A DNA stretch of 46,322 nucleotides from Candidatus Methylomirabilis tolerans (GCA_019912425.1 JAIOIU010000033.1:1-46322); one strand, 5' to 3'; numbered from the stretch's first letter, positions 16,992-25,926 are shown. Numbers and translations: made by a program. The notes: generated from the letters alone by a model not told the origin.

Positions 16992-18077
16992 TCAGCCATT
17001 TGACACCAAGCTTCTATAAAGATCAGCATGCGCACGACATATCTGATCAAGGCTGAATTTATTGAGAATTTTATTTCGAAGACGTTTCCCGCGCCTAGTG
17101 GCATCCGCATAATCGTCCATCACGGCATCAAGCGCGCTTTGAAGTTCTGGTACGTCAACCAAATAACCACAGTTGTCATCAAGCAACATGGGAATAGCGC
17201 CAACGGGAGGAGCGACAACAGGCAAGGCGGCTGCACCGGCTTCAAGGATAGCCATAGGTAATCCTTCCCAGCGCGAAGACATGACAAAACAATCGACCCG
17301 CTCAAGCAATTGAGGTACATCATGACGAATCCCGAGTAAGCGCACGCGATCATTGATGCCTAACGTCTCGACTTCCCGTTCTACCTCTGGTCGCAGGAAA
17401 CCATCACCGGCCATCCAGAGTTCGCAGTTTTTTTGACGCATCGCAGCAAATGCACGGATAAGCGCAATAGGGTCTTTCAGCGGCTCAAGCCGACCGACAA
17501 ATAGAAGCACTCGGCGAGTGTTAATACCACTCATATTCGCGGCTTTGGCCAGACGCACCTGAACACCATTTGGAATAATAATAGTCCGTGATGCATTCAT
17601 TTCACAATGTTGTCCCGCCATAAAAAGTACATCGACATCACGCAGGGCTTTTGTCATACCGATCAACATGCGACGCAACCATGAAAAACCTTTTGTGTTG
17701 TGACTTGTGAATACCAGCTTCAAGCGCGGCAGCGTTATCTTGCAGATCGAGGCAAGGCAAAGTGCGTGGAACATATGCGCGTGGATGAGTGAGACTTTCT
17801 CACGACGTACTATCGTGATCAATGCTGCTGCTACCTTAATGAATGCCCATGGATTCTTACGCATCCCAATGGAAATAACCTGAAAGTCCACGTTGCTATA
17901 CTGTTTCATCAGCCTACAGTCATTATTAAGAGCGACAACGAAGGAATTACAACTATGATGAGTGAGCCGCCCTGCCAACTCCATTACAACGCGCTCTGCA
18001 CCGCCCACGCCCAAACCACTGATAAGCTGGAGTACGGTAATTTTGTTGGGCGCTTTATCTTCCTCTATCGATTGCAT
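16992..18077 (-). CDS. Glycosyltransferase family 4
   Basis: The ATG at 18077 was chosen because GGAG lies 8 bases upstream; the frame is open to 18239 but that would overlap the preceding gene by 185 bases. 361 aa. N-lobe GLGVGGAERVV (21-31) and IHAHMFHA; C-lobe VGRLEPLKDPIALI and the donor motif E271/E279 (RWEGLPMAILEAGA). It overlaps the preceding GT gene by 23 bases, indicating translational coupling. It is part of the AT-richer block, so probably acquired with its neighbours. Sugar specificity is unknown. Confidence 0.85.
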   Translation of the reverse strand: MQSIEEDKAPNKITVLQLISGLGVGGAERVVMELAGRLTHHSCNSFVVALNNDCRLMKQYSNVDFQVISIGMRKNPWAFIKVAAALITIVRREKVSLIHAHMFHALCLASICKITLPRLKLVFTSHNTKGFSWLRRMLIGMTKALRDVDVLFMAGQHCEMNASRTIIIPNGVQVRLAKAANMSGINTRRVLLFVGRLEPLKDPIALIRAFAAMRQKNCELWMAGDGFLRPEVEREVETLGINDRVRLLGIRHDVPQLLERVDCFVMSSRWEGLPMAILEAGAAALPVVAPPVGAIPMLLDDNCGYLVDVPELQSALDAVMDDYADATRRGKRLRNKILNKFSLDQICRAHADLYRSLVSNG

Positions 18078-19134
18078 TAGGCGTGCTCCATTCCGTGATC
18101 CGTTTTGCAACGTCCGGCCAGCCATAACGTACGGCCTGTTTACTGTTGCGGTCAGAAATCTCATGAAGCCTGTTCTCGTCGTCAAGGAGCTCCCGGATTC
18201 GCCGGACATAAGACTCGGCTTGGAAGCTTTCAATGACAAAACCGGTTTGCTCCGGCCGAATTAAGTTCCTATAATCGTTGGAGTTTGAGGTGATCACGGC
18301 TAATCCGCAAGCCATAGCCTCCAATAAAGCTGTTGGCGTACCTTCGGAAAATGAAGTGTGTAGATAAATTCGAGAGCTCCTCATTTGTTGAGCCACATCA
18401 GCAGGGAGCAGATTCCCGGCAAAAGTGATATTTGACAGTCCACGACTCCGACACAGAGCTTCAATCACGCATTTTTGAGGTCCGTCACCAATCAGGACAA
18501 ATTTTACGTTCGGCATGGCAAACGCTATTTCAACAACCAGCTCATAATTTTTTCCAGGAACGAAACTGCCGACACTAACAACATCGATAAACCGATCCCG
18601 CTCCTCTGATTGATCTTTGTCGAAAAACACTTTTTCGATTCCACTGTGCTGCCAGCGCACGGGCTGTCTAGTTAAGGAGCCGAGGTACATTGCATCCCAA
18701 GCTCCTGTGGTATAAACCATCGCATATCCTTTTAATACAAAGCGATACATGGTACTCCATAGTCCTCGACGGGCAGCACCATGAAGGCTTCCAACCGAAT
18801 TCTGCGATCTTGTGACACGTGCCAACAATCGGCCAAAAAGCAAAGCACTCCAATCACCATGGACATGAACAACGTCAAAATGTAGCCTCTGTGAACTAAT
18901 CTTCAAGAGTAAGACAAAGTAAAAAAATAGATCACGCGCTGCTTGTGGCCTCATCCTACGAAGGTTGACCCATGGCAACACGCGGATGTCGTTCAAGGAT
19001 GTGGCCTGCCCCCGGTTGAACGCCACAATCACCTCGCAACCCAAACGTCTCTGTTCCTCCGTAAGATGGAGAATGTGCTTTTCCATCCCACCTGGTAGCG
19101 GCGGGAGGAACGGGTAAATCCTTAAAATGCGCAT
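18055..19134 (-). CDS. Glycosyltransferase family 4
   Basis: 359 aa. It begins MRILRIYPFLPPLPGGMEKH, a classic GT4 opening with the glycine loop contacting the acceptor side. It continues with FDVVHVHGDW, VGSFVPGKNYELVV in the C-lobe and the donor motif E264/E272 (SEGTPTALLEAMACG). It starts 15 bases after the stop of the preceding GT gene. It acts in the cytoplasm on lipid-linked intermediates. Confidence 0.85.
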   Translation of the reverse strand: MRILRIYPFLPPLPGGMEKHILHLTEEQRRLGCEVIVAFNRGQATSLNDIRVLPWVNLRRMRPQAARDLFFYFVLLLKISSQRLHFDVVHVHGDWSALLFGRLLARVTRSQNSVGSLHGAARRGLWSTMYRFVLKGYAMVYTTGAWDAMYLGSLTRQPVRWQHSGIEKVFFDKDQSEERDRFIDVVSVGSFVPGKNYELVVEIAFAMPNVKFVLIGDGPQKCVIEALCRSRGLSNITFAGNLLPADVAQQMRSSRIYLHTSFSEGTPTALLEAMACGLAVITSNSNDYRNLIRPEQTGFVIESFQAESYVRRIRELLDDENRLHEISDRNSKQAVRYGWPDVAKRITEWSTPNAIDRGR

Positions 19135-19149
19135 CGGACACCCATTAAT

Positions 19150-20277
19150 CTAATCCATAGACTTGATGGCAGAGCGATACAACTCAAATACTCGATTCCA
19201 CTCGAACCGATCCTTGATCGTATGACGCGCGGCAACCCCGAGTCTTTTGCGCAGACACTCCGACTCGGCCAGCAATCTGATTGCTTGCGTGAGACCGTCA
19301 GCATAAGGCTTGTCAATTACAATGGCGTTCTCTCCATTAACCAATACCCCCTTGATAAAGCCTACATGTGTGGCCACCACAGGCAGACCGACAGCCATTG
19401 CCTCCAATATGGCTCTCGGAACGCCCTCTGATAGCGCATAATGAATGTACACGTCGTGCTTAGGCAGTAATGGCGCCAGAGATTGATGATCCAGATTCTC
19501 GATAATCTCTAATCGGTCACGTATACATAACTGATTGGCAATTGCAATGTACTTTTCTTTTAGAGAACCCGCGCCAACGATCGTCAGATGGAAACTCACG
19601 CCGGTTCTGTCCAAGTCTTTAATAAGCTGACAGTGATTCTTTGTTTCCGAAAAACTTCCAACAGTTATTATCCGTAAAAGTTTATCCGTCGAATACGAGT
19701 CCTTGTAACAACGGAATACATTAAGGTCTACGCGATTGGGAATCACCATGACCTTCTTGGCGGCCGATTCTCCATAAATTTGCAGGATGTATTCACTCAT
19801 GTCTTGCGAGAGGCTGCGAATTCTGGTTGCTGCGCTAAAAGTGATGCTGGAAAGTTTGCGATAGATCACATGTTCTATGACACCCTTCCAACCAGGTCTG
19901 GCAGGCGCAAAATAGTGAGCCCCATGTAACTCAACGAGCAGCGGTATACGAAAGACTTTTGAGCAGAAAGCCGCAGCCAACCCACCAAGAATGGGACACT
20001 GGACAAGCAAGTGGGTTGGTTTGTATCGAAGTACGAACCACGGCAAAATCCAGCCCAAGAAAAAGAACGGCCACATCCGTTCCCCGAATGCCGGCAGTAA
20101 ATGCAGGTGCATTGATCGAGCAACACTGTGGATGTACCGATTACCTTCCCCGCGGGCAATCACATGATATTCATCAAATCCTTTTAGAAGCTCATCCCAA
20201 ATTCGGCGGGTGTGGTGCATCGCTGGAAAAGGAGGATACTGATTTCCACTGATATGAAACAAGCATGTACGACTCAT
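19150..20277 (-). CDS. Glycosyltransferase family 4
   Basis: 375 aa. It starts with an ATGA overlap on the stop of the gene before it. The opening (RTCLFHISGNQYPPFPAMHH) is unusual, but the middle and C-lobe are standard: LVELHGAHYF, VMVIPNRVDLNVF, ITVGSFSETKNHCQLI and the donor motif E284/E292 (LSEGVPRAILEAMAVG). It belongs to the same coupled run of glycosyltransferases. Confidence 0.85.
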   Translation of the reverse strand: MSRTCLFHISGNQYPPFPAMHHTRRIWDELLKGFDEYHVIARGEGNRYIHSVARSMHLHLLPAFGERMWPFFFLGWILPWFVLRYKPTHLLVQCPILGGLAAAFCSKVFRIPLLVELHGAHYFAPARPGWKGVIEHVIYRKLSSITFSAATRIRSLSQDMSEYILQIYGESAAKKVMVIPNRVDLNVFRCYKDSYSTDKLLRIITVGSFSETKNHCQLIKDLDRTGVSFHLTIVGAGSLKEKYIAIANQLCIRDRLEIIENLDHQSLAPLLPKHDVYIHYALSEGVPRAILEAMAVGLPVVATHVGFIKGVLVNGENAIVIDKPYADGLTQAIRLLAESECLRKRLGVAARHTIKDRFEWNRVFELYRSAIKSMD

Positions 20278-21440
20278 GCAAATAGCACCTCCTCATACAT
20301 CGCGGCGATCTTCATAGTCGAAAATCTCTCTACATGTTTCTGATTTTCCTTTGCCAATAGCTCACGCAACAGAGAATCTTTGATCATTTTTTCAAGGCAC
20401 ACAGCAAAGGCAAGAGGATCGCCTCTTGAGACGATGAGGCTTGACTGAATATCTCCCATTAATTCGCGAGTACCACCGGCGTCAGTTGAGACAATAGGCA
20501 ACCCCGCCGCCATTGCCTCTAAGACCACGCGGGGAAAGCCTTCATTGTAAGTCGGATGCAGGAAGATGTCTGCAACCGCATACACTCGCTGAATCTCACG
20601 GTTCGGCACACTTCCCAGGAAGAGGCATCGTTCAGCAAGGCCCTGACTTTGAACTTGGGCCTGGATGAACGGCAGTTCCGGGCCAATCCCGACAATAACA
20701 ACAGCGACCCGATTTAATAGACCCATGTTACGCAAGTGAGTCAAACAGAAAGGAAAATAAAGACGGGTGCGCCTGACGGGCGAGAGCCGATGCACCAGTA
20801 GCAAAACCAAGATGTCCGGTTTTAAACCGTGGGCCTTTAGGAATGCCGCCTTTTGAACAGAACGATCTGGTTTCGGGACAAACCGGTCAATGTCAATATC
20901 ATTATAAAGGAGTCGAATTTTTCCCCTTTTAACTCCGCCAACACGCGAATAATAATCGACCATGTAAGCCGGTCCCGTAACAAAGTAGTGGACAAATCGA
21001 CGGGCTAAGGTATTCGGGATATGTGAGACTAAATACCATTTCAGTTTTTTCAGAGACATCGGTTGGGCCGCATCGTATTCTATAGTAGTGCCGCTTTGCC
21101 ACAAAAATACTTTCCCGCCAAAAATTCGGTGTGTTAATGCTGCAATAAGCGCTGGTGGGGCGGCAGTTCGCACATACGTCCGCATGAAGCCACGATGAAT
21201 CAAATGTATAATGACTCGAAATAATTCCAGCAAGCGGCTAAGACCATGACGGTGCTTGAGTGGAATTACACTGATATTTACACTGGAAAATGTCGGGATG
21301 AAATCGGCCTTCTCAATAACCAAAGTAATTTCAAGCCCGCGCATAGCCAAGGCTTCAAGCAATGCCGGCACATGATTGAAGTGCGATGCATCCTTTGCTG
21401 AGTAATTATTCAGAATATAAGTCAACTTCTTAGACTGCAT
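20274..21440 (-). CDS. Glycosyltransferase family 4
   Basis: The start at 21440 (MQSKKLTYILNNYSAKDASH) gives a normal GT4 N-terminus 16 bases after the flippase stop; an upstream in-frame Met at 21497 would overlap the flippase by 41 bases. 388 aa. Donor-site motif E300/E308 (YNEGFPRVVLEAMAAG). C-lobe LLLVHRLSPVRRTRLYF departs from the usual G-R-(L/F) opening, with a His replacing the Gly. Its place next to the flippase is typical of Wzx/Wzy loci. Confidence 0.85.
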   Translation of the reverse strand: MQSKKLTYILNNYSAKDASHFNHVPALLEALAMRGLEITLVIEKADFIPTFSSVNISVIPLKHRHGLSRLLELFRVIIHLIHRGFMRTYVRTAAPPALIAALTHRIFGGKVFLWQSGTTIEYDAAQPMSLKKLKWYLVSHIPNTLARRFVHYFVTGPAYMVDYYSRVGGVKRGKIRLLYNDIDIDRFVPKPDRSVQKAAFLKAHGLKPDILVLLLVHRLSPVRRTRLYFPFCLTHLRNMGLLNRVAVVIVGIGPELPFIQAQVQSQGLAERCLFLGSVPNREIQRVYAVADIFLHPTYNEGFPRVVLEAMAAGLPIVSTDAGGTRELMGDIQSSLIVSRGDPLAFAVCLEKMIKDSLLRELLAKENQKHVERFSTMKIAAMYEEVLFA

Positions 21441-21456
21441 TCGCCAACTTTCATAT

Positions 21457-22680
21457 TTAACACTTCGCTTTGCCACAGAATCTACGAGACCTTGCAAGCA
21501 GATACATCATCCAAAGTGATAGTCCCTCTGCACCGATCAAAATCAGACTGAACGTACTTGCGGCGTGAAAATTAAGTGTTAAAAGTAGCCATGCCAATCC
21601 CCCAGCTGAAACGCAGTAAGTCACCATGGCTAAATTAACACGTAGAGTGTCGTAACTCGAATATGCCTTTACCCGTTCTATTATCGAAAAAACATAAAGC
21701 CATACAATAACACTCAATAGCAATACTATAAGAAACGGTGAAGTCTCAATACCAGAGGCAACAATAAGCATGAGTGATGCGACAATACAGATAACCTGCC
21801 CCACTATCGCCACCAACATTCGATGAAAGAAAGGTAGCTCCATAACGGCCGCCAGTGTATGTCGATGATTAAGCATGGCCTCTATGATACGTACCTGTCC
21901 GAGAGTGAATAAGAGCCCCCGGTATACTAGTAAAAAAGCCCCCAATGCTTCGCGACTAATAAAAAAGCTGTTAGCTAAAATTGGAACCAGATTGTCGCGG
22001 AACCGCTTGATTACAATTCCCATATAGTACGGTACATACATCCAGCGTTCCTCAACCAGCGGCATCCATACTGATCGATTAAAGAAGGATACAAATAAGC
22101 GACCTTCATCGCGATTTTGGACAAACCAAGAGACCTGCGCCATTAGCGTAGCACCTGCTAGTGACGCCCAGACGGCGTCTGCTGGCTGTACCGCCCACCA
22201 TAGAAAAACCGCCAACAGTACAATTCGCATAACGGCGCCCCTCAGCTCGACTCCAAAAAATTCGCGCAAACGCCCGGTGGACTGAAGTCGTATATCGAGA
22301 TAGCGCTTAACCGCCATCAATCCGGCGTAAGGGGCAATCCAGACCGAGTTAGCATGAAACAAATTAAAAAAGCTGCCTGATATCTGTGCAACTCCAGCCA
22401 GCCCAAAAGCGCTTACGACAGCTAGCGCTCCGAGCCCGCGAATACGTATGGGGTCATCCTGTACGCGAAACAATGAATAGTTGCTAGGCACAACCTCAAG
22501 CAAGATCGTTAGCAAGGAAAGATAGGCCAGATCAACAAGGTAATCCGCATAGACTCCTGTCCCGAACCAGCGCACCAGCAAGATTGTTCCTAACAGGTTA
22601 AAGACGGCAGTAGAACAATTGACGGTAACCGTCGTGAGGAAGAGACGCTTCACTGTAAGGCTAGCCACCGACTTGTCCAC
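21457..22680 (-). CDS. Polysaccharide flippase-like membrane protein (Wzx/MOP superfamily-like)
   Basis: 407 aa, GTG start at 22680 with no clear ribosome site. It has about 11-12 hydrophobic segments and short charged loops; the opening VKRLFLTTVTVNCSTAVFNL then LGTILLVRWFG is typical of oligosaccharide flippases, with a central YMGIVIKRFRDNLVPILA segment. It is expected to flip the undecaprenyl-linked repeat unit to the periplasmic side for the polymerase at 12820. It is slightly short for Wzx (often 420-480). Assignment rests on hydrophobicity and neighbours. Confidence 0.7.
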   Translation of the reverse strand: MDKSVASLTVKRLFLTTVTVNCSTAVFNLLGTILLVRWFGTGVYADYLVDLAYLSLLTILLEVVPSNYSLFRVQDDPIRIRGLGALAVVSAFGLAGVAQISGSFFNLFHANSVWIAPYAGLMAVKRYLDIRLQSTGRLREFFGVELRGAVMRIVLLAVFLWWAVQPADAVWASLAGATLMAQVSWFVQNRDEGRLFVSFFNRSVWMPLVEERWMYVPYYMGIVIKRFRDNLVPILANSFFISREALGAFLLVYRGLLFTLGQVRIIEAMLNHRHTLAAVMELPFFHRMLVAIVGQVICIVASLMLIVASGIETSPFLIVLLLSVIVWLYVFSIIERVKAYSSYDTLRVNLAMVTYCVSAGGLAWLLLTLNFHAASTFSLILIGAEGLSLWMMYLLARSRRFCGKAKC

Positions 22681-22895
22681 TGTTTGCGAAGAATGATGGC
22701 GGCATGGTAACAGTTGATATTGGTTTGAATGGCCATAAGATTTTGGTTTTGGCTTCCACCCAAGTAGACCTCACACGTAAGCGGCTGAAAATAGGATTGT
22801 GAAAACGGACATGCAACTGAGACAGATTTATTTTCCCCTTCCCAACATATCTCCGCCGCTATTATTTGGCCCATGGCATGAAACTTAGGTTCCAC
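22650..22895 (-). other. Doubtful small open frame upstream of the flippase
   Basis: An 81-codon GTG-started frame overlaps the flippase start by 31 bases. It is Gln/Asn- and Cys-containing with no recognised family and no ribosome site. It could be a gene fragment or chance. Confidence 0.2.
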
Positions 22896-22973
22896 CCTTC
22901 CACGGACAGAAACCGGTCATCCTAGATCGAAGGCGGCGTGCTTCGTCCCCAGGATGATCGCATCCTGCCCCCT

Positions 22974-23111
22974 GAGAGTTTCAAACGGAGCACCATAGGC
23001 AATCTTTTCCACAACGATTTCTACTGTCAGTCAGGTTCCACGAATGACAGGTTTCCCCAACATGGTGTTAGGATTTATAACAATTCGCCTCAGCAATGCC
23101 TTCTCGGTCAT
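22974..23111 (-). pseudogene. DUF433 antitoxin-like gene with premature stop
   Basis: From the ATG at 23111 the frame reads MTEKALLRRIVINPNTML then GKPVIRGT, then a TGA stop at 23031-23033. After the stop the same frame goes on with LTVEIVVEKIAYGAPFETL. This is the DUF433 pattern (R-I-x-x-x-P ... GKPVIRGTR-x-x-V-E-x-x) in which an Arg codon is replaced by the stop. The remainder of the family (a helical tail of about 25 residues) is not recognisable. A dead toxin-antitoxin remnant in an intergenic region. Confidence 0.65.
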
Positions 23112-23302
23112 TCGCTCAGGTCCATGAGAAGGATACGCACTTAAATGGCTTTCTGGACATGGAGGCCAGAGGCCAGGGCAATCTCCGTTATCGACTATTG
23201 GGCTGGGGCAAAGCTCGGTCTCTTCCCGACAGCAGTTTTTCCCCAAACTGATCCTGCACTTGTCATCCCAGGGTGACTAAGGGGTTCTCGGAGGATTGGC
23301 CC

Positions 23303-23367
23303 CCTTCGACAGAGCCTGTGACGAGCCCTGTTGAAACCCCTCAGGACCACCCTTCGACGGGCTCAAG
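23303..23367. repeat. REP-like intergenic repeat
   Basis: An imperfect dyad around TTCGACAGAGCC and GAGCCCTGTTGAA (23305-23335) is followed by a second related segment, CCTTCGACGGGCTCAAG (23351-23367). CCTTCGAC-plus-GCTCA sequences are common as dispersed intergenic repeats in many bacterial genomes. The rest of the 22681-23377 gap holds only the DUF433 remnant and the doubtful frame. Confidence 0.45.
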
Positions 23368-23377
23368 ACGCATAAGA

Positions 23378-24718
23378 TCAGAGGCTCCAGTACGACAGCT
23401 TGACCTCACCGAGAGCCTCCCGCAATACGCCTTTGACATCCACTAGCACGCCAGAGCCGTCACGGTCATGCAACAGCTTGAGATAGGCGGCCACCGGTTG
23501 GTCTTGAAAGACCCGGTGGGGAACGGCCAGCACAATGGCGTCATAGCGATGTCCCGCGTGAAAGGGATCCGGAACGTCCCGTAAGCCTAGCCGTTGGACC
23601 TCGGCTGAGCCGACGACGGGATCGGTGACGGCCACGTCAAGCCCATGCTGGGTCAGTTCGTCGATCAGCTCCAGTACCCGCGTATTGCGGGCATCACGCA
23701 CATTCGCCTTGAAGGCGAGACCGAGGACCAGGACGCGGGCCCCCTTGATCACCTTGCCGGCCTGGATCAGGAGCCTGACCGTTTCCCGCGCCACATACCG
23801 CCCGATCGCATCGTTGATCCGCCGACCGGCCAGAATCACATCCGGGTGGTAGCCCACCTCTTCCGCTTTATGGGTGAGGTAGTAGGGATCGACCGGAATG
23901 CAATGGCCACCGACGAGGCCGGGCTCGAAGGGCAAGAAGTTCCATTTGGTGCCCGCGGCCTTGAGTACCTCGTGGGTGCGCAACCCAAGACGGTGAAACA
24001 GCAGGGCCAGCTCGTTCATCAGGGCGATGTTCAGGTCCCGCTGGATGTTCTCGATGACTTTGGCCGCCTCAGCAGTCTTGATATCGGGCGCTTGATAGAT
24101 ACCGGCCTTGACGACGAGGCCGTAGACTTGGGCCATCATGGCGGTGGTGGCGGCATCCTGGGACGCCACGATCTTGACGACCCGGTCCAGGGTGTGGACG
24201 GTATCGCCCGGGTTGATCCGCTCGGGGGAGTAGCCCACGGTAAAGTCGCGGCCGGCTTGGAGCCCGGAGGCCTGCTCCAACACCGGGAGACAAACCTCCT
24301 CGGTACAGCCGGGATAGACGGTGGATTCGTAGACGACGATGGCGCCTGGGCGCAGGTGGGCGCCGACCAGGCGGCTCGCCTCGATGAGGGGGCCCAGGTC
24401 CGGGCGCTTGGCCCGGTCGATAGGGGTCGGGACGGCGATGATAAGGAAGGTGGCCTCGCGCAGGCGCGAGGGATCGTCGGTCAGGTGCAGGTGCGGGGCG
24501 CTGAGCGTGTCGGCATGGAGCTCGCCATTCCAATCCGCGCCCTGTCGCAAGGCCTGGATCCGCGTCGGGTTTACGTCGAAGCCGATGGTGGGCAGGTGCT
24601 GAGCCAAGGCGGTCGCGAGCGGCAGCCCCACGTAGCCTAAGCCGATGACGGCGACACGGATCGAGTCGATTGGGTCTATTAATAAGTCAATAGAGTCCAT
24701 TGGGTCGATTGCGTTCAT
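23378..24718 (-). CDS. UDP-N-acetylhexosamine 6-dehydrogenase family (VipA/TviB/WecC-type)
   Basis: 446 aa. It oxidises a UDP-N-acetylhexosamine to the uronic acid with two NAD+. Visible features are the NAD-binding GLGYVG at 26-31, VPTPIDRAKRPDLGPL, YESTVYPGCTEEVC, YSPERINPGD and the catalytic Cys273 in GLVGGHCIPVDPYY. The C-terminal UDP-binding domain begins near KGARVLVLGLAFKANVRDAR. The closest subfamily by motifs is TviB/VipA, implying an acidic amino-uronate in the polymer. The first 20 residues are a repeat-like extension (DPMDSI, DPIDSI) encoded by a short DNA repeat. It starts with an ATGA overlap on the NusG-paralogue gene, so the two are cotranslated. Confidence 0.9.
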   Translation of the reverse strand: MNAIDPMDSIDLLIDPIDSIRVAVIGLGYVGLPLATALAQHLPTIGFDVNPTRIQALRQGADWNGELHADTLSAPHLHLTDDPSRLREATFLIIAVPTPIDRAKRPDLGPLIEASRLVGAHLRPGAIVVYESTVYPGCTEEVCLPVLEQASGLQAGRDFTVGYSPERINPGDTVHTLDRVVKIVASQDAATTAMMAQVYGLVVKAGIYQAPDIKTAEAAKVIENIQRDLNIALMNELALLFHRLGLRTHEVLKAAGTKWNFLPFEPGLVGGHCIPVDPYYLTHKAEEVGYHPDVILAGRRINDAIGRYVARETVRLLIQAGKVIKGARVLVLGLAFKANVRDARNTRVLELIDELTQHGLDVAVTDPVVGSAEVQRLGLRDVPDPFHAGHRYDAIVLAVPHRVFQDQPVAAYLKLLHDRDGSGVLVDVKGVLREALGEVKLSYWSL

Positions 24719-25221
24719 TGTGAGCCATGGCCGTCAATGGGGACGACACTGTCTGCGTCCACTTCCACGGCCAACGATTGCTGCAGGAGATCGATGGATA
24801 CGACCAGGCACTGTCGGCCCTCCTGTTCGCTCAAAAAGCCCTGCAGTCCGGCCAGCGGGCCCCGAACGACCTGGATCCGCTCGCCCTCGGTGAGATACGG
24901 AGACAGATCAAGGGGGCGCTTCGTCCGACAGATCGTTCGGATCGCCTCGATCTGCGCGTCGGGGATCGGTGTCAGGACGCCGTGAACGCCGACCAGAGAG
25001 ATCGCCCCGACCGGCTGCAACACCTCACGCCTCATGGTCTGATCGAAGTGCACAAAGATGTAACCAGGAAACAGGGGAAGCTGGACCAGTTTCTTGCGAT
25101 CCTTCCACTGGGAGAGGACCTCGCGGAGGGGAACAAAGGCTTCGATCCCGCGCCGGAGCAATTCCTCCGCCACCGCCTTCTCATGGCGGGCACGGGTGTA
25201 CAACGCGTACCACTGGAGCAT
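24715..25221 (-). CDS. NusG paralogue, UpxY/RfaH-type transcription antiterminator
   Basis: 168 aa. The NGN domain (2-100) opens WYALYTRARHEKAVAEELLR and contains LPLFPGYIFVHFD and VGVHGVLTPIPD. A KOW domain follows (LTEGERIQVVRGPLAGLQGF). NusG paralogues of this type are encoded first in polysaccharide operons and suppress termination along that operon, sometimes via an ops element. Here an ops-like GGCGGTAGCTT is present in the leader at 25310-25320. It lies at the head of the minus-strand locus and overlaps the dehydrogenase gene by 4 bases. It lacks the acidic insertion of housekeeping NusG. Confidence 0.9.
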   Translation of the reverse strand: MLQWYALYTRARHEKAVAEELLRRGIEAFVPLREVLSQWKDRKKLVQLPLFPGYIFVHFDQTMRREVLQPVGAISLVGVHGVLTPIPDAQIEAIRTICRTKRPLDLSPYLTEGERIQVVRGPLAGLQGFLSEQEGRQCLVVSIDLLQQSLAVEVDADSVVPIDGHGSQ

Positions 25222-25562
25222 TGAACAGGAATGGGGGCTAAGTGAGGTCTTGGGCAGTTAGCGTACTGGGTTGAGTGAATCGTCCGTGAGAATGTGTGCT
25301 GACGAGGATAAGCTACCGCCCTTTGACTTACAGGTGAGTTGACTAATCTTAACCTATTCTGATCTTTTGTGATCTAATTCGTGACAAATTGGTCGAATTG
25401 TTTGACCCCAGCCACATTGATCTAACTTTTTACTTTAAAGCATGGTGCTTGTCAAGTCAAAACCCGAATTTATGCTTTACGCTTCGTTCCGACACGTTTA
25501 TATATATTCTACACAAATTGGCAAGCAGTTCCGAAGCATTTCCTTTTGAGAGGGAGATCATT
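25222..25562. other. AT-rich divergent intergenic region
   Basis: About 340 bases between the minus-strand polysaccharide operon and a small plus-strand frame. It holds the ops-like element and a GGTC ... GACC dyad near 25391-25407. There is a plausible plus-strand promoter, TTGTCA (25449-25454) with TATGCT 16 bases on (25471-25476). The minus-strand promoter must lie at about 25330-25420 but I cannot place it with confidence. Confidence 0.4.
25310..25320 (-). promoter_or_regulatory. ops-like element in the polysaccharide-operon leader
   Basis: On the minus strand this reads GGCGGTAGCTT, an exact match to the RfaH ops consensus GGCGGTAGNNT. It is about 90 bases upstream of the start of the NusG paralogue. 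In enterobacteria the ops pauses RNA polymerase and recruits RfaH through the non-template strand. Position and strand are correct for the same role here. Confidence 0.6.
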
Positions 25563-25838
25563 ATGGCTACCATCCGGATCGGCACCTTCAACCACAAAGA
25601 CGTGCAGGACGAACTGCTGGCCCACATCTGGCCACCGTCAAAAGGCAGAAGGAAAGGAAGCAAGAACGGTGACACACCTCGAACGAATACGAAAGGAATT
25701 AAGCCTGCCCCCCGGTTACCCTATCCCGGATCGCCGAAGACGAGCCGGATCCCAAACCAGCGGGGCGGAAACAGGTGCACGCACATGCGTAGGGGGGACG
25801 AGCGGAAAGGATATTCATTAGCACGGCGACATTGCTGA
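25563..25838 (+). CDS. Doubtful small basic protein (91 aa)
   Basis: The ATG at 25563 follows GAGAGGGAG. The first 25 residues (ATIRIGTFNHKDVQDELLAH) look protein-like. Further on the composition turns Arg/Gly/Pro-rich, while the alternative frame reads LERIRKELSLPPGYPIP, suggesting a frame change near 25640-25680. It may be a frameshifted small gene. No family is recognised. Confidence 0.35.
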   Translation: MATIRIGTFNHKDVQDELLAHIWPPSKGRRKGSKNGDTPRTNTKGIKPAPRLPYPGSPKTSRIPNQRGGNRCTHMRRGDERKGYSLARRHC

Positions 25839-25926
25839 AAGGTTTTGAGGGCCGTGTAGGAGAGGCGCATTAGTCATAAGCATAATTCATTCTGACCATA
25901 TTACACAAGAAGAACACGCGCCTTTC

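Noticed and set aside
23645-24640. Long plus-strand open frame of 331 codons
   Set aside because: It is antisense to the UDP-sugar dehydrogenase, whose catalytic motifs are unmistakable; the composition (Gly/Asp/Arg/Leu-rich) is that of a shadow of a GC-rich gene.
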